Shown here in pieces: positions 26,081-34,293 of a stretch of DNA of 64,000 bases (the stretch's first letter is position 1; every line of letters starts with the position of its first letter). The stretch comes from Myxococcus sp. RHSTA-1-4 (GTDB taxonomy: Bacteria; Myxococcota; Myxococcia; Myxococcales; Myxococcaceae). Below the pieces are notes generated by a model, which did not search any database, had not been told where the DNA came from, and saw nothing but the letters and a program-made list of their open reading frames with translations. The stretch spans positions 62,001 to 126,000 of the forward strand of contig NZ_JAIQDG010000030.1 in assembly GCF_020037125.1 (NCBI RefSeq), in the 5' to 3' direction. A program made the translations under genes and the position numbers.

Positions 26081-27115
26081 TCAGAGGGTGAGCAGCCAGG
26101 CGGCGAGGTCCGCCTTCTCGCCAGGGGTGCACAGGCGGCCCATCACCTGCTTGCAGTTGCGGTCGAACCAGCGGTCCGCCTTCTTGCGGTCGGTGAGGCG
26201 CTCGGGGTTGGCGCTGGGCGCCAGCGGGTCGATTCGCTTGCCGGCCGGAGAGCGGCCCTGGGCGCGGGGGTCTTCGGTGTGGCAGGTGGTGCAGGACGTC
26301 TTCTCCCCGCCCTTGTCGTGCTGCGCGAAGTACAGCGCCTTGCCGCGCGCGGGGTCGGCCGCATGGCCCGGGTCCTGCGCGCGCGCCTCCTGCTGATATA
26401 GGTCGATGAGCTGCGTCTGCGCCGTGGCTGCCTCGGCCTCCCCCATGGGGAACAGCCGCAGGACGAGCAGGACGACCGCCGCTCCCAGCCCCGCCGCGGC
26501 GATGAAGCCCCCCACCCGTGCTCCGAGCGAGGGCTCCTTCGGCGGCTCGCCATCCGGGGGCACGTGCTTCCTGCCAGTCACCATCCCCGCGACGAGGTTC
26601 TGCTTCTCCAGGAACGACGAGAGCAGCACGCCCGCCACATGGAAGCCGATGAGTCCGAGCAGCAGCCCGGCCGCGCCCTCATGCACCTCCTTCACGGCGT
26701 GCGCGCCGCTCTTGCCGAGCACGCCGGACAGGGGGCCGTCCCACTCGGGGCCCAGGAAGGTGATGATGCCGGTGAGGGTGATGACGAGCAGCGTCCCGAG
26801 CAGGGCCACCACCATGACGCCGCCCAGTGGGTTGTGCCCGAGGTGGGCGCCGGGCCGGCCGCGGACATACTCCTTCGCGTAGGCCAGCACCTCGCGTGGG
26901 GAGCGCACGAAGCTCTTGAAGCGGGCCTGGGACGAGCCGACGAAGCCCCACACCAGCCGGAACACGACGATGCCCAGCAGCGCCAGCCCCAGGCGCGTGT
27001 GCAGTGGGACCGTGTCGTCGTCTTCAGCGGTGAGGAACGCGCCCAGCACCAGCGCGCCCATCGTCCAGTGCCCCAGCCGCACGGCCAGGTCCCAGACCTT
27101 CACCTTCCTGTTCAT
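26081..27115 (-). CDS. Cytochrome b561 fused to an SHP-type (DUF1924) cytochrome c
   Basis: 344 residues. Residues 1-185 form a four-helix di-haem cytochrome b561 of the Ni,Fe-hydrogenase type (WDLAVRLGHWTMGALVLGAF, H16, H39 region, then HEGAAGLLLGLIGFHVAGVL). A fifth helix (about 202-222) leads to a DUF1924 domain with one haem site, CTTCH at 275-279, and the family block DRWFDRNCKQVMGRLCTPGE with the Asn and two Cys typical of the sphaeroides haem protein, which binds oxygen or NO at an open site. In known operons these are separate genes. GGAGG precedes the ATG. It heads the operon with DHC, regulator and kinase. Confidence 0.88.
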   Translation of the reverse strand: MNRKVKVWDLAVRLGHWTMGALVLGAFLTAEDDDTVPLHTRLGLALLGIVVFRLVWGFVGSSQARFKSFVRSPREVLAYAKEYVRGRPGAHLGHNPLGGVMVVALLGTLLVITLTGIITFLGPEWDGPLSGVLGKSGAHAVKEVHEGAAGLLLGLIGFHVAGVLLSSFLEKQNLVAGMVTGRKHVPPDGEPPKEPSLGARVGGFIAAAGLGAAVVLLVLRLFPMGEAEAATAQTQLIDLYQQEARAQDPGHAADPARGKALYFAQHDKGGEKTSCTTCHTEDPRAQGRSPAGKRIDPLAPSANPERLTDRKKADRWFDRNCKQVMGRLCTPGEKADLAAWLLTL

Positions 27116-27218
27116 GACGAGCCTCCCTCGTTTTTCGCCCGGCGCATCCGGGATGGGAGGAACCCTACGAGGGGGAACATGAACCCAGGATGAACGGCGC
27201 GCCTCCTGGATGATCGAC

Positions 27219-27299
27219 ATGCATAAAGCAATGCATTCGATGCATATTCCTGGCTCGCGTTGGTGAATCAAGGCGCTTGTGATCCGCGTCTCCATGCAT
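27219..27299. promoter_or_regulatory. Array of four ATGCAT palindromes
   Basis: ATGCAT occurs at 27219, 27231, 27240 and 27294; the outer two are extended to CATGCATAA. They lie between the cytochrome operon and the aminotransferase gene, 59-139 bp before the latter. The clustering in otherwise GC-rich DNA suggests an operator array. Confidence 0.4.
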
Positions 27300-27357
27300 A
27301 ATATGCGCGCCGCTGTCGCCCCCATGCGCCTGTGCGCGCTCGTGCCCCGCTCCTCCC

Positions 27358-28503
27358 ATGTCCATCCAACCTGGTCTGCCGGCCCTCCTGCCCACCTATG
27401 CGCCCTATCCGTTCCCCATTGTCCGGGGAGAGGGGGATCGCCTCCATGACGACCAGGGACGCGTCTTCCTGGATTGGTATGGGGGGCACTGCGTCTGCGC
27501 CACGGGCCACTCGCACCCGCGGGTGGCCGAGGCGGTGGCCGCGCAGGCGCGCTCGCTGCTCTTCTACTCGATGGCGGCCTCGCTGCCCGTGCGCGACGCA
27601 GCCGCCGCGAAGCTGGTGGAGTTCGCGCCGGAGGCCATGGCGTCCGTCTTCTTCTGCAACTCGGGGGCGGAGGCCAATGAGAGCGCGTTGAAGATCGCGC
27701 TCGTGCGGACGGGTCGGAAGCGGCTGGTGTCCTTCCAGGGCGGCTGGCACGGACGCACGCTGCTGACCCTGTCCGTCACGGATGATCCGCCGCTGACGAA
27801 GCCCCTGGCGGACCTGCTCGTGCCCGCGCACCTGCTGCCGTTCAATGACGTGGCGGCGCTGGAAGCCACGGACCTGTCGGATGTGGCCGCCGTGATTGTC
27901 GAGCCCATCCAGTCCATCGCGGGAGCGCGGGTGGCGGACGCCGCATGGCTCGAGGCGCTACGCCGGGCCTGTGACGCGAGCGGGGCCCTGCTCATCTTCG
28001 ACGAAATCCAGACGGGGATGGGGCGCACCGGCGCGCCGTTCGCCGCCCAGCGTTTCGGCGTGACGCCGGACCTCATCACCTGCGCCAAGGCCATGGCCTC
28101 CGGGGTTCCCATGGGGGCGGTGCTGATGTCCGCGCCGGTGGCACGTGGCCTCAAGCCCGGCGATCTGGGCTCCACCTTTGGTGGGGGGCCGCTCGCCTGC
28201 GCCGCGCTGAGCGTCACGCTGGACATCATCCGCGACGAGCGGCTGATGGAGCGGGCGCTCCATGTCGAAGCCGTGCTGCGCCGCGAGCTGGAGGGGTCGG
28301 TGGTCCGCCAGATTCACGGCGCGGGGCTCCTGTTGGGCCTGCGTGTGGGCCCGCGCGCTTCGGCGCTGCGCCAGCACCTGCTCGCGTCGGGAATCCTGGT
28401 GGGCGGCTCCCATGACCCCGACGTGCTGCGCCTGATGCCGCCGCTCGCCGTGCGTGAGGCTTCCGTCACCGCGCTCATCGAGGCGATCCGCGCCTTCAGC
28501 TGA
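27358..28503 (+). CDS. Class III aminotransferase, acetylornithine/ornithine type
   Basis: 381 residues. PLP-binding features are NSGAEANESALK (phosphate-binding loop), FQGGWHGRTL, VAAVIVEPIQSIAG, LLIFDEIQTGMGRTG (Asp binding the pyridine nitrogen) and the Schiff-base lysine K244 in LITCAKAMASGVPMGA. STFGGGPLACAA closes the active site. It belongs to the ArgD/RocD/4-aminobutyrate group; the short N-terminus and the motif set favour acetylornithine or succinylornithine aminotransferase, but no arg genes are nearby and substrate specificity is open. The ATG at 27358 directly precedes similarity. Confidence 0.88.
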   Translation: MSIQPGLPALLPTYAPYPFPIVRGEGDRLHDDQGRVFLDWYGGHCVCATGHSHPRVAEAVAAQARSLLFYSMAASLPVRDAAAAKLVEFAPEAMASVFFCNSGAEANESALKIALVRTGRKRLVSFQGGWHGRTLLTLSVTDDPPLTKPLADLLVPAHLLPFNDVAALEATDLSDVAAVIVEPIQSIAGARVADAAWLEALRRACDASGALLIFDEIQTGMGRTGAPFAAQRFGVTPDLITCAKAMASGVPMGAVLMSAPVARGLKPGDLGSTFGGGPLACAALSVTLDIIRDERLMERALHVEAVLRRELEGSVVRQIHGAGLLLGLRVGPRASALRQHLLASGILVGGSHDPDVLRLMPPLAVREASVTALIEAIRAFS

Positions 28504-28510
28504 GTCGCTC

Positions 28511-28527
28511 GGGGCGGGCTCCGCCCC
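28511..28527 (+). terminator. Short GC stem-loop after the aminotransferase
   Basis: GGGGCGG and CCGCCCC pair around GCT, 7 nt after the stop codon. The hairpin is compact and lacks a U-tract. Confidence 0.5.
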
Positions 28528-28529
28528 GC

Positions 28530-28573
28530 TGGCACAGCCGGTGGCACAGGGCCGTGCCATGGAAGCTGTGCCA
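28530..28573. repeat. TGGCACAG direct and inverted repeats
   Basis: TGGCACAG occurs at 28530-28537 and 28542-28549, and its inverse CTGTGCCA at 28566-28573; a GTGCC half-arm lies between. The cluster is in the 250-bp gap before a small secreted-protein gene. It may be an operator or a structured leader. The remaining part of the gap shows nothing else. Confidence 0.4.
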
Positions 28574-28753
28574 TCGGCGTGAGCCAAAGCACCATCGCGT
28601 GGAGCCTACGTCATCGCACAGACGCGTTCCCGGTAGCGTGGGCTCGGGAACGAACAATTTCGTGAGACGGCGATGGGGATGGGCCCTCTTCATGCCGAGG
28701 TCCTTCCCGGCATGGTGCCGGCCGACGGACCTCGCCTGACAAGGGGAGCCAGA

Positions 28754-28927
28754 ATGTCATCCAAGAAGACCCTTCGCATCGTCGCCCTTCTCTCCGCTGT
28801 CGCCGGCCTGGGCCTGGCGGGACTCACCCTGGTGCCGGCCAACGCGCAGGCCGCGGAGCTGCCCCCCGGCTGCTACTACCACCCCATCACCGGCGCGCTC
28901 ATCTGCCCGTACCCGCCGCCGTACTGA
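28754..28927 (+). CDS. Small secreted peptide (57 aa)
   Basis: The 57-residue product has a Sec signal (MSSKKTLRIVALLSAVAGLG, cleavage near NAQAAE) and a short mature part, ELPPGCYYHPITGALICPYP followed by PPY. Two Cys could form a disulfide in the periplasm or outside. GGGGAG precedes the ATG by seven bases. Myxobacteria encode many such tiny exported peptides; none has a known role. The next two genes also encode exported proteins, but the first follows after a 64-bp gap, so co-transcription is uncertain. Confidence 0.6.
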   Translation: MSSKKTLRIVALLSAVAGLGLAGLTLVPANAQAAELPPGCYYHPITGALICPYPPPY

Positions 28928-28991
28928 CGCGCGTCCGCTTCGATTCAGGGCGTGTTACCATGTCGGCGTGCATTCGCAGGGGGGCATCCCG

Positions 28992-29588
28992 ATGAGACAG
29001 CGGACCCTGGTCGCTTGTGTGTTGGCGTGCGCCATCCTGGCCCACGCCAGCCCGGTGCTCGCGAAGGCCCCGCCCAAGCCGCCGATGATCGAGGTGGTGC
29101 TGGAGGAGCAGAAGCCTCCCCTCGACTCGGGAAAGGCCGCGATCTACGAGGGACGCGCGGACGCGGCGGGGGTGGCCTTCTACATCAAGAACACGAACAT
29201 CCAGACGCCGGCGGCCGTGGTGCTCGAGGCAGGCGAGCCCGGTCCGCCGATGACGATGCAGCTCAAGAACGACTTCTCCACCGAGTGGGACCGGACGGTG
29301 AGGACGGGTGAGGACGGCCTCGCCATCGCCCGGTTCCGGACCGAGGGGCCCACGGTGGTGCTCGTCAAGAGCGCCGGGGACATGCAGTCCTTCCGCCTGG
29401 GCGTGTGGGTTGGCCAGGAGCTGAAGTTCCACACGGTCGCCACGGCGACGCCGTTCGTGACGCCCGCGAAGTACCAGGCGGGGCATGGCGGTGGCTGGCT
29501 CCGCCACTGGCCGTGGCTGCTCGCCCTGCTCGGAGTCGCGGCGGGCGGTGTCGCGGTGCAGCGCCTGAGGAGGAGACGCACGCCATGA
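28992..29588 (+). CDS. Exported protein with C-terminal membrane anchor, unknown
   Basis: 198 residues. A signal peptide (MRQRTLVACVLACAILAHA, cleavage near VLA-KA) is followed by a beta-rich ectodomain (IEVVLEEQKPPLDSGKAAIY, then ADAAGVAFYIKNTNIQ) and a C-terminal helix (WPWLLALLGVAAGGVAVQRL) with an Arg-rich end, a topology that leaves the domain in the periplasm. The ATG at 28992 is preferred over 28968 because the signal starts there. Its stop overlaps the next start (ATGA), so the two proteins are made together and may interact. Confidence 0.65.
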   Translation: MRQRTLVACVLACAILAHASPVLAKAPPKPPMIEVVLEEQKPPLDSGKAAIYEGRADAAGVAFYIKNTNIQTPAAVVLEAGEPGPPMTMQLKNDFSTEWDRTVRTGEDGLAIARFRTEGPTVVLVKSAGDMQSFRLGVWVGQELKFHTVATATPFVTPAKYQAGHGGGWLRHWPWLLALLGVAAGGVAVQRLRRRRTP

Positions 29589-30346
29589 AGACGCTCCCGC
29601 TTGCCGTCCTCGTCACCACCCTCGTCCTGCTGACGCCGTCCGCGGCCATCGCCGATGGCTCGGCGACTCGCATCGTCCAACCCAGCGACCTCCTCGACGT
29701 GGTCAGGTGGGGACGCATGAGAAACCCGCCGAGTCCCCCGGGGACGCTGCCCGGGACGGCCAGGGATCGCCCGAGCCCCTTCGTCCGGACAATGGAGGAC
29801 CTGATCCTGGGCGAGCGGACGACGCGGCCCATCGTCGGCGCCGTGGGCGCCTTCGAGGCCTGGCGCAGACTCCACGAAGCGCTCTCCGCGCTCGACGCGG
29901 AGCTGGACCGGCGGATGGCGGATGGCGAAGGCGGGCCGGAGGTTCCGTCCAGCTGCGCCGAGAAGGCCGACTGCAACGCCTGCTTCGAGGCGGCGTACCG
30001 CGAGGTGAACTTCACGCGCATCACGCTCGAACGCCTGCGCTCCATCCACTCCCGCACCATCAGCATGATCAAGTGGGCCGAGGGCTTTGGAGACTCGGTT
30101 TCGAGCATGCACGGCGTCATGGGGTTGTCCTGGCAGTCTTCCAAGGCGGGCATCGAGCGGCAGCGCGCCCAGTTCAACCAGACGACCCATGCCAAGTACC
30201 AGGACCTGCTCGGCAACATGCGCCGCGGCCTGGACATGGTCGCCGAATGCGAGGCGAACCACTTCGACAACCCGGACTGGTACGGCCGCTACGGCTTCAT
30301 GTACATGGACTTCGTCCGGATGGCCTACCGCCCTTCCGACGGATAG
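29585..30346 (+). CDS. Exported protein of unknown function, coupled to the preceding gene
   Basis: 253 residues. A signal peptide (MKTLPLAVLVTTLVLLTPSA, cleavage near AIA-DG) precedes a mostly helical domain. A CxxxxxCNACF cluster (SCAEKADCNACFEAAYREVN) is flanked by helices such as ITLERLRSIHSRTISMIKWA and later MVAECEANHFDNPDWYGRYG. The Cys set could form disulfides or bind metal. Translation is coupled to the anchored protein upstream by an ATGA overlap. No family recognised. Confidence 0.65.
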   Translation: MKTLPLAVLVTTLVLLTPSAAIADGSATRIVQPSDLLDVVRWGRMRNPPSPPGTLPGTARDRPSPFVRTMEDLILGERTTRPIVGAVGAFEAWRRLHEALSALDAELDRRMADGEGGPEVPSSCAEKADCNACFEAAYREVNFTRITLERLRSIHSRTISMIKWAEGFGDSVSSMHGVMGLSWQSSKAGIERQRAQFNQTTHAKYQDLLGNMRRGLDMVAECEANHFDNPDWYGRYGFMYMDFVRMAYRPSDG

Positions 30347-30440
30347 GTCACTCCGGTCGCCAGCCGCTTTCGCGACGTAGGCCTCCGGCGAGTGGGCGTT
30401 CAGTCAGGCGGCCCCTTCCGGCTGCGCTCGCGGATGGACG

Positions 30441-30983
30441 TCAGGAAATGGTGAAGACGAAGACGCTGCGGTCGAGGTACAGCCCGACGTCGTGGTAGTC
30501 GAACTGCATGAGGCAACTGTTCCCCAGGTAGTTCGACGTATCAATCTTCGCGGGCACCTTCACGGTGTAGTTCAGGGTTGCCGAGCCGTTGGGGGGCAGC
30601 GAGAGGCCGAAGAACGCCGGCTCCGTGAGACGGGGAAACCGGGGGTCTACGTTCAGCAGGAAGCTGCCGACCACCGGATCCACGTTTCCGGAGCCGACCC
30701 ATACGTGGGCATACAGCGAGGAGGCCTGCGTGGGGTCGGGGTTATAGATGCCGAGCGAGTAGCTGAAGGAGCCGCCGGGAACGGTGGAGCTCCACCCTTG
30801 CGACACGATGAACGGCGAGTGCACTCGCATGAGCTTCTTCTTGATCTCCTCGGGAGAAATCCCCGTGAAGTGCTCGCTCTTGGCCTCTCGCTTGTTCTTC
30901 TCCACGATCTCCTGAATCAACCGAATGTGCTTCTTCACTTCGCTGGGGGAGAACTTTCTGACTGAGGCGGCTCGTCTGGCCAT
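30441..30983 (-). CDS. Hypothetical protein with helical N-terminus and beta-sandwich
   Basis: 180 residues. The first 55 are basic and helical (MARRAASVRKFSPSEVKKHI, then IQEIVEKNKREAKSEHF). The rest looks like an Ig-type beta-sandwich (SFSYSLGIYNPDPTQASSLY, then FFGLSLPPNGSATLNYTVKV and YLDRSVFVFTIS). No signal peptide. The start at 30983 is chosen over an open extension of 62 codons because the extension overlaps inverted repeats and lacks a coding look. It could be a structural or surface protein exported by an unusual route; function unknown. Confidence 0.6.
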   Translation of the reverse strand: MARRAASVRKFSPSEVKKHIRLIQEIVEKNKREAKSEHFTGISPEEIKKKLMRVHSPFIVSQGWSSTVPGGSFSYSLGIYNPDPTQASSLYAHVWVGSGNVDPVVGSFLLNVDPRFPRLTEPAFFGLSLPPNGSATLNYTVKVPAKIDTSNYLGNSCLMQFDYHDVGLYLDRSVFVFTIS

Positions 30984-31338
30984 GATGCACCTTGGCGGAA
31001 GGGGTGAACGTTGAAGAGACATCCGCGTCGGAGTGACCGGACGCGCCTCCCTGCAAACGGGAGGAGTCAGGCCGTGCCCGATGTGATTCGTGACTCCTCC
31101 ATCCGCCTGGCCTGACACGCAGGCGAGCGCATGGAGCGGATAGCCTGTCCCCGGCGAGCCGTGCTCCACCTGTCCCGCCCGAACCGCGGCACCCCTGCCT
31201 GCGCCGGACCTTCAGGCCGCTATCTCGCACCATGGGGTGAGGCAAGCGTCTCTGGGCCGGAGTCGGTCCGCTTGTTGTCACTGGGCCTGTGCGCAGCTTG
31301 GAGACGAGTTCCAAGCCCTCTTCGCCGAGCCTGACACG
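30984..31338. other. Intergenic region with two mutually exclusive stems
   Basis: The gap between divergent genes holds GGAGGAGTCA (31060-31069) pairing with TGACTCCTCC (31091-31100), and GTCAGGCC (31066-31073) pairing with GGCCTGAC (31109-31116). The stems share four bases at 31066-31069, so full pairing of one breaks the other. No ORF of note lies here apart from a possible N-terminal extension of the gene at 31339. Confidence 0.5.
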
Positions 31339-34125
31339 ATGCTGACTTCAATCGATCCACATGCCCGCTGGGGCGATCTGGCGAACCTGCCCTTCCTCGA
31401 GGGCTACCCGACGAAGGAATCAGCGGATGCGCTCCGCGCAGAACTGCAATTCGAGCGAGCTGTTCAGGTCTACCTGTGGGCTCTGCCCGCCATGAACCTC
31501 TTCGCCATGCGCAAAGCCCAGGAACGGCAATTCGGCGCTGGCGCGAGCGTGATGGCCATCTGGCATGACCGGCTCGACGCGAAGCCCCTCGTCACGACGC
31601 CCAATCCGGACGTCATCCACGCGATGGCCTGGCTCGACTTGAAGCGGGACGGCCCGGTCGTCATCGAGGCTCCCCCCGGGTTGCAGGGACTCCTTGATGA
31701 TGCCTGGCATCGGCCACTCACGGATGTGGGCCTTGCGGGACCTGACCAGGGCAAGGGAGGCAAGTACCTCCTGGTGCCGGCTGACCACGAGGGTGAGATT
31801 CCGGATGGCTATTTCACCTTGAGGTCGCCGACCCATGGCGTGTTCGTGTTCTGGCGCGCCTTCCTGGAGGCGGGCAGGAGTGAGCCGGGCGTGGCCCTCT
31901 TGCAGAGGACACGCATCTACCCTCTCGCACGGAAGGACGCACCACCCGCAATGCGCTTTGTGAGTGCTTCGGGCGTGCCACTGAACCTGGACTCTCCGCG
32001 CGACATCACCTACTTCGAGAACCTCGCCAGCTTCATCAACAACGAGCCGGCCGCGCCGGAGGACTTCGCGATGCGTGGCATGGCGGCTACGCTCGGCATC
32101 GTCAAGGGCCGGCCGTTCCAGCCCGACGCACACATGAAGTCGTTGCTGGAGACGGCCGCTCAGGTCGGCTTCAAGATGTCGACGGCTGTGGCGTACGCCG
32201 ATGACCCAAGCGTCCAGGCCTACGAGGACCGGATGTGGCGGCCCGGTTTTCACGGAGGCAGCCCGGTCTTCAAGACCGATACGTATCTCGACGTCGACGC
32301 GATGCTCGCCTCCTTCCACTCGGCGGACTCGACCCGCCCCGCGATGACCGTCGCGATGCCCGGCAGGGGCGCCCAGTACCTGGGGGGCCTCACGGATGCC
32401 GACGGCGACAACCTCCTCGGGGAGAGGTCCTACCGTCTGCATGTTCCCGCCGACGTGCCAGTCCTCAATTACTGGTCGGTCGTGCTCCATGATGCAGACA
32501 CGAGGGCCCTGCTCGACAATGGCGAGCGCATTCCCTCGATTGCGTCCAACAGCAACCTGCGCCTGAACCCGGACGGCTCGGCGGACATCTTCTTCGGCCC
32601 TGAAGCGCCGAAGGACGGGAGCGCCAACTGGCTCAAGACGGTGCCCGGGCGCGGGTGGTTCGCGGCCATCCGCCTCTACAGCCCGACCCAGGCCTTCTTC
32701 GACAAGACGTGGAGGCCCGGCAACATCGAGAAGGTGCGCGAGCGTCAGACCCCGGCGAAGCGCGCCTCCCTGGAGCAACTTGCCACCGAGGCGTTCCTCT
32801 ACGGCTTTCCACTGGTCGAAGGCGTGAGCGGGCAGGTGCGGCTCTCGACGGTCCCCGTCGCCTCGGTGGCAGCGCCGGTCAACACGTTTGGGCATGAAAC
32901 CACGCTGGCGACCCCGGAGCGGAGCCGCAAGGCCGGGGTCGTCTCACCCAACAGCGATACGCTCTACACCGTGGCCCAGGTGGACGTCGGGCCAGAGCCG
33001 CTCGTCTTCCGTGTGCCGGACATCCAGGGCCGGTACTACGTGTTCCAGTTCATCGATGCCTGGACGAACAATTTCGCCTACGTCGGCCTCCGTTCCGCTG
33101 GCGAGCACGCGGGGGAGTTCCTGCTCGTGCCTCCAGGCTGGAGCGGCGAGGCTCCCCAGGGGATGCGTGTCATCCGGGCCCCGACCCGGCTGTTCATGAT
33201 CACGGGCCGGCTCCTGGTGAATGGCGAGGAGGACATCCCGAACGCCACGAAGCTGGCCGCGGCGTTGGCGCTCATCCCGCTGTCCCAGTACCCGCGACTC
33301 TCCGATACCCGTTCACGCAAGCTGGGCGACTGGCCGCTTCCGCAGCCGGAGCCGAACGTGCCGCAAGAGCTGATGTTCTGGGAGCGGCTCCGGACGTGGG
33401 CCATGGCGTACCCTCCGCACCCGGACGACGCCGCATACCAGCAGCGCTTCGAGCCGCTGGGGCTGCTGGCGCAGCGGAGTCCCTATGTGGGGGCAGACCC
33501 GGCGCTGGCCGCCGCGCTGCGGGCCGGAGAGGAGGCGGCTCGGGCCACCATCGACCAGGAAGGGCAGCGACTCTTCCCGCTGCGCAACAACTGGCAGGCC
33601 GCGTGGGAGATGTTCAACTACAACACTCACTTCTTTGAGTTCGGCACGCTCGACGCGCCCCGGTGGAAGATTGCCCAACCGGAGCGAAGCCGCCTCGTCC
33701 GCGCTGTCGCCGCTCGCCTCGCCATCTGGGGCAACCAGGCCTACGAGGCGTTCTACCCGTTCACCTTTCTGGACGCGGACGGCGCGCCGCTTTCCGGCGA
33801 GCACCGCTACGTCGTGCACTTCGACCAGCCCCCACCGGTGGACGGCTTCTGGTCGCTCACCATGTACGACGCACCGGACTTCATGTTGGTGGACAACCCC
33901 CTCCGGCGGTACGCCATTGGCGATCGGACGCAGGGCCTCCAGTACAACCCGGATGGCTCGCTGGACCTCTACCTCCAGAAGGAGTCACCCGGACCGGGGC
34001 GAGAATCCAACTGGCTGCCGGCGCCCGCCGGGCGGTTCCGCCCCATGCTCCGGATGTACGTGCCCAGGTCCGAGGCGTTTGACGATGGGAAGTGGCGCCT
34101 GCCGCCGATAAGGCGGGGGGCGTAA
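31339..34125 (+). CDS. Double DUF1254-DUF1214 fusion protein
   Basis: 928 residues built from two similar units. Each starts with a DUF1254 part (unit 1: AVQVYLWALPAMNLFAMRKA, then VTTPNPDVIHAMAWLDL; unit 2: ATEAFLYGFPLVEGVSGQVR, then VSPNSDTLYTVAQVDV) and ends with a DUF1214 part (unit 1: LNYWSVVLHDADTRALLDNG, NLRLNPDGSADIFFG; unit 2: DGFWSLTMYDAPDFMLVDNP, GLQYNPDGSLDLYLQ). In most bacteria each unit is one protein of about 450 residues. No signal peptide is evident; a GTG at 31237 would add 34 residues. The biochemical role of the family is unknown. Confidence 0.85.
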   Translation: MLTSIDPHARWGDLANLPFLEGYPTKESADALRAELQFERAVQVYLWALPAMNLFAMRKAQERQFGAGASVMAIWHDRLDAKPLVTTPNPDVIHAMAWLDLKRDGPVVIEAPPGLQGLLDDAWHRPLTDVGLAGPDQGKGGKYLLVPADHEGEIPDGYFTLRSPTHGVFVFWRAFLEAGRSEPGVALLQRTRIYPLARKDAPPAMRFVSASGVPLNLDSPRDITYFENLASFINNEPAAPEDFAMRGMAATLGIVKGRPFQPDAHMKSLLETAAQVGFKMSTAVAYADDPSVQAYEDRMWRPGFHGGSPVFKTDTYLDVDAMLASFHSADSTRPAMTVAMPGRGAQYLGGLTDADGDNLLGERSYRLHVPADVPVLNYWSVVLHDADTRALLDNGERIPSIASNSNLRLNPDGSADIFFGPEAPKDGSANWLKTVPGRGWFAAIRLYSPTQAFFDKTWRPGNIEKVRERQTPAKRASLEQLATEAFLYGFPLVEGVSGQVRLSTVPVASVAAPVNTFGHETTLATPERSRKAGVVSPNSDTLYTVAQVDVGPEPLVFRVPDIQGRYYVFQFIDAWTNNFAYVGLRSAGEHAGEFLLVPPGWSGEAPQGMRVIRAPTRLFMITGRLLVNGEEDIPNATKLAAALALIPLSQYPRLSDTRSRKLGDWPLPQPEPNVPQELMFWERLRTWAMAYPPHPDDAAYQQRFEPLGLLAQRSPYVGADPALAAALRAGEEAARATIDQEGQRLFPLRNNWQAAWEMFNYNTHFFEFGTLDAPRWKIAQPERSRLVRAVAARLAIWGNQAYEAFYPFTFLDADGAPLSGEHRYVVHFDQPPPVDGFWSLTMYDAPDFMLVDNPLRRYAIGDRTQGLQYNPDGSLDLYLQKESPGPGRESNWLPAPAGRFRPMLRMYVPRSEAFDDGKWRLPPIRRGA

Positions 34126-34151
34126 CGCGCGGCCAGTGCGCCGTGGCGTCC

Positions 34152-34211
34152 GGAACCCGCATCAAGGAGCAGCAGCTGGACCTGTTCGCCGACCGGACCA
34201 GCGCCCATACT
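34152..34211 (+). mobile_element. IS1380-type transposase scrap
   Basis: Twenty codons read GTRIKEQQLDLFADRTSAHT, matching the conserved ENRIKEQQLDLFADRTS block of IS1380-family transposases. Nothing else of the element (ends, catalytic residues, rest of the gene) is present. This is a fossil of a past insertion. Confidence 0.6.
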
Positions 34212-34293
34212 GCTGGACTCCGCGCAGTGGTTCCACACGGAGTTGGTCCGCATCCAGGGGCAGTGCCGGCACGGCCCCCGAGCCGGGCGAGGC

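Noticed and set aside
28530-28560. Sigma-54 promoter suggested by TGGCAC
   Set aside because: The required TTGC element at the correct spacing is absent at both TGGCAC copies.
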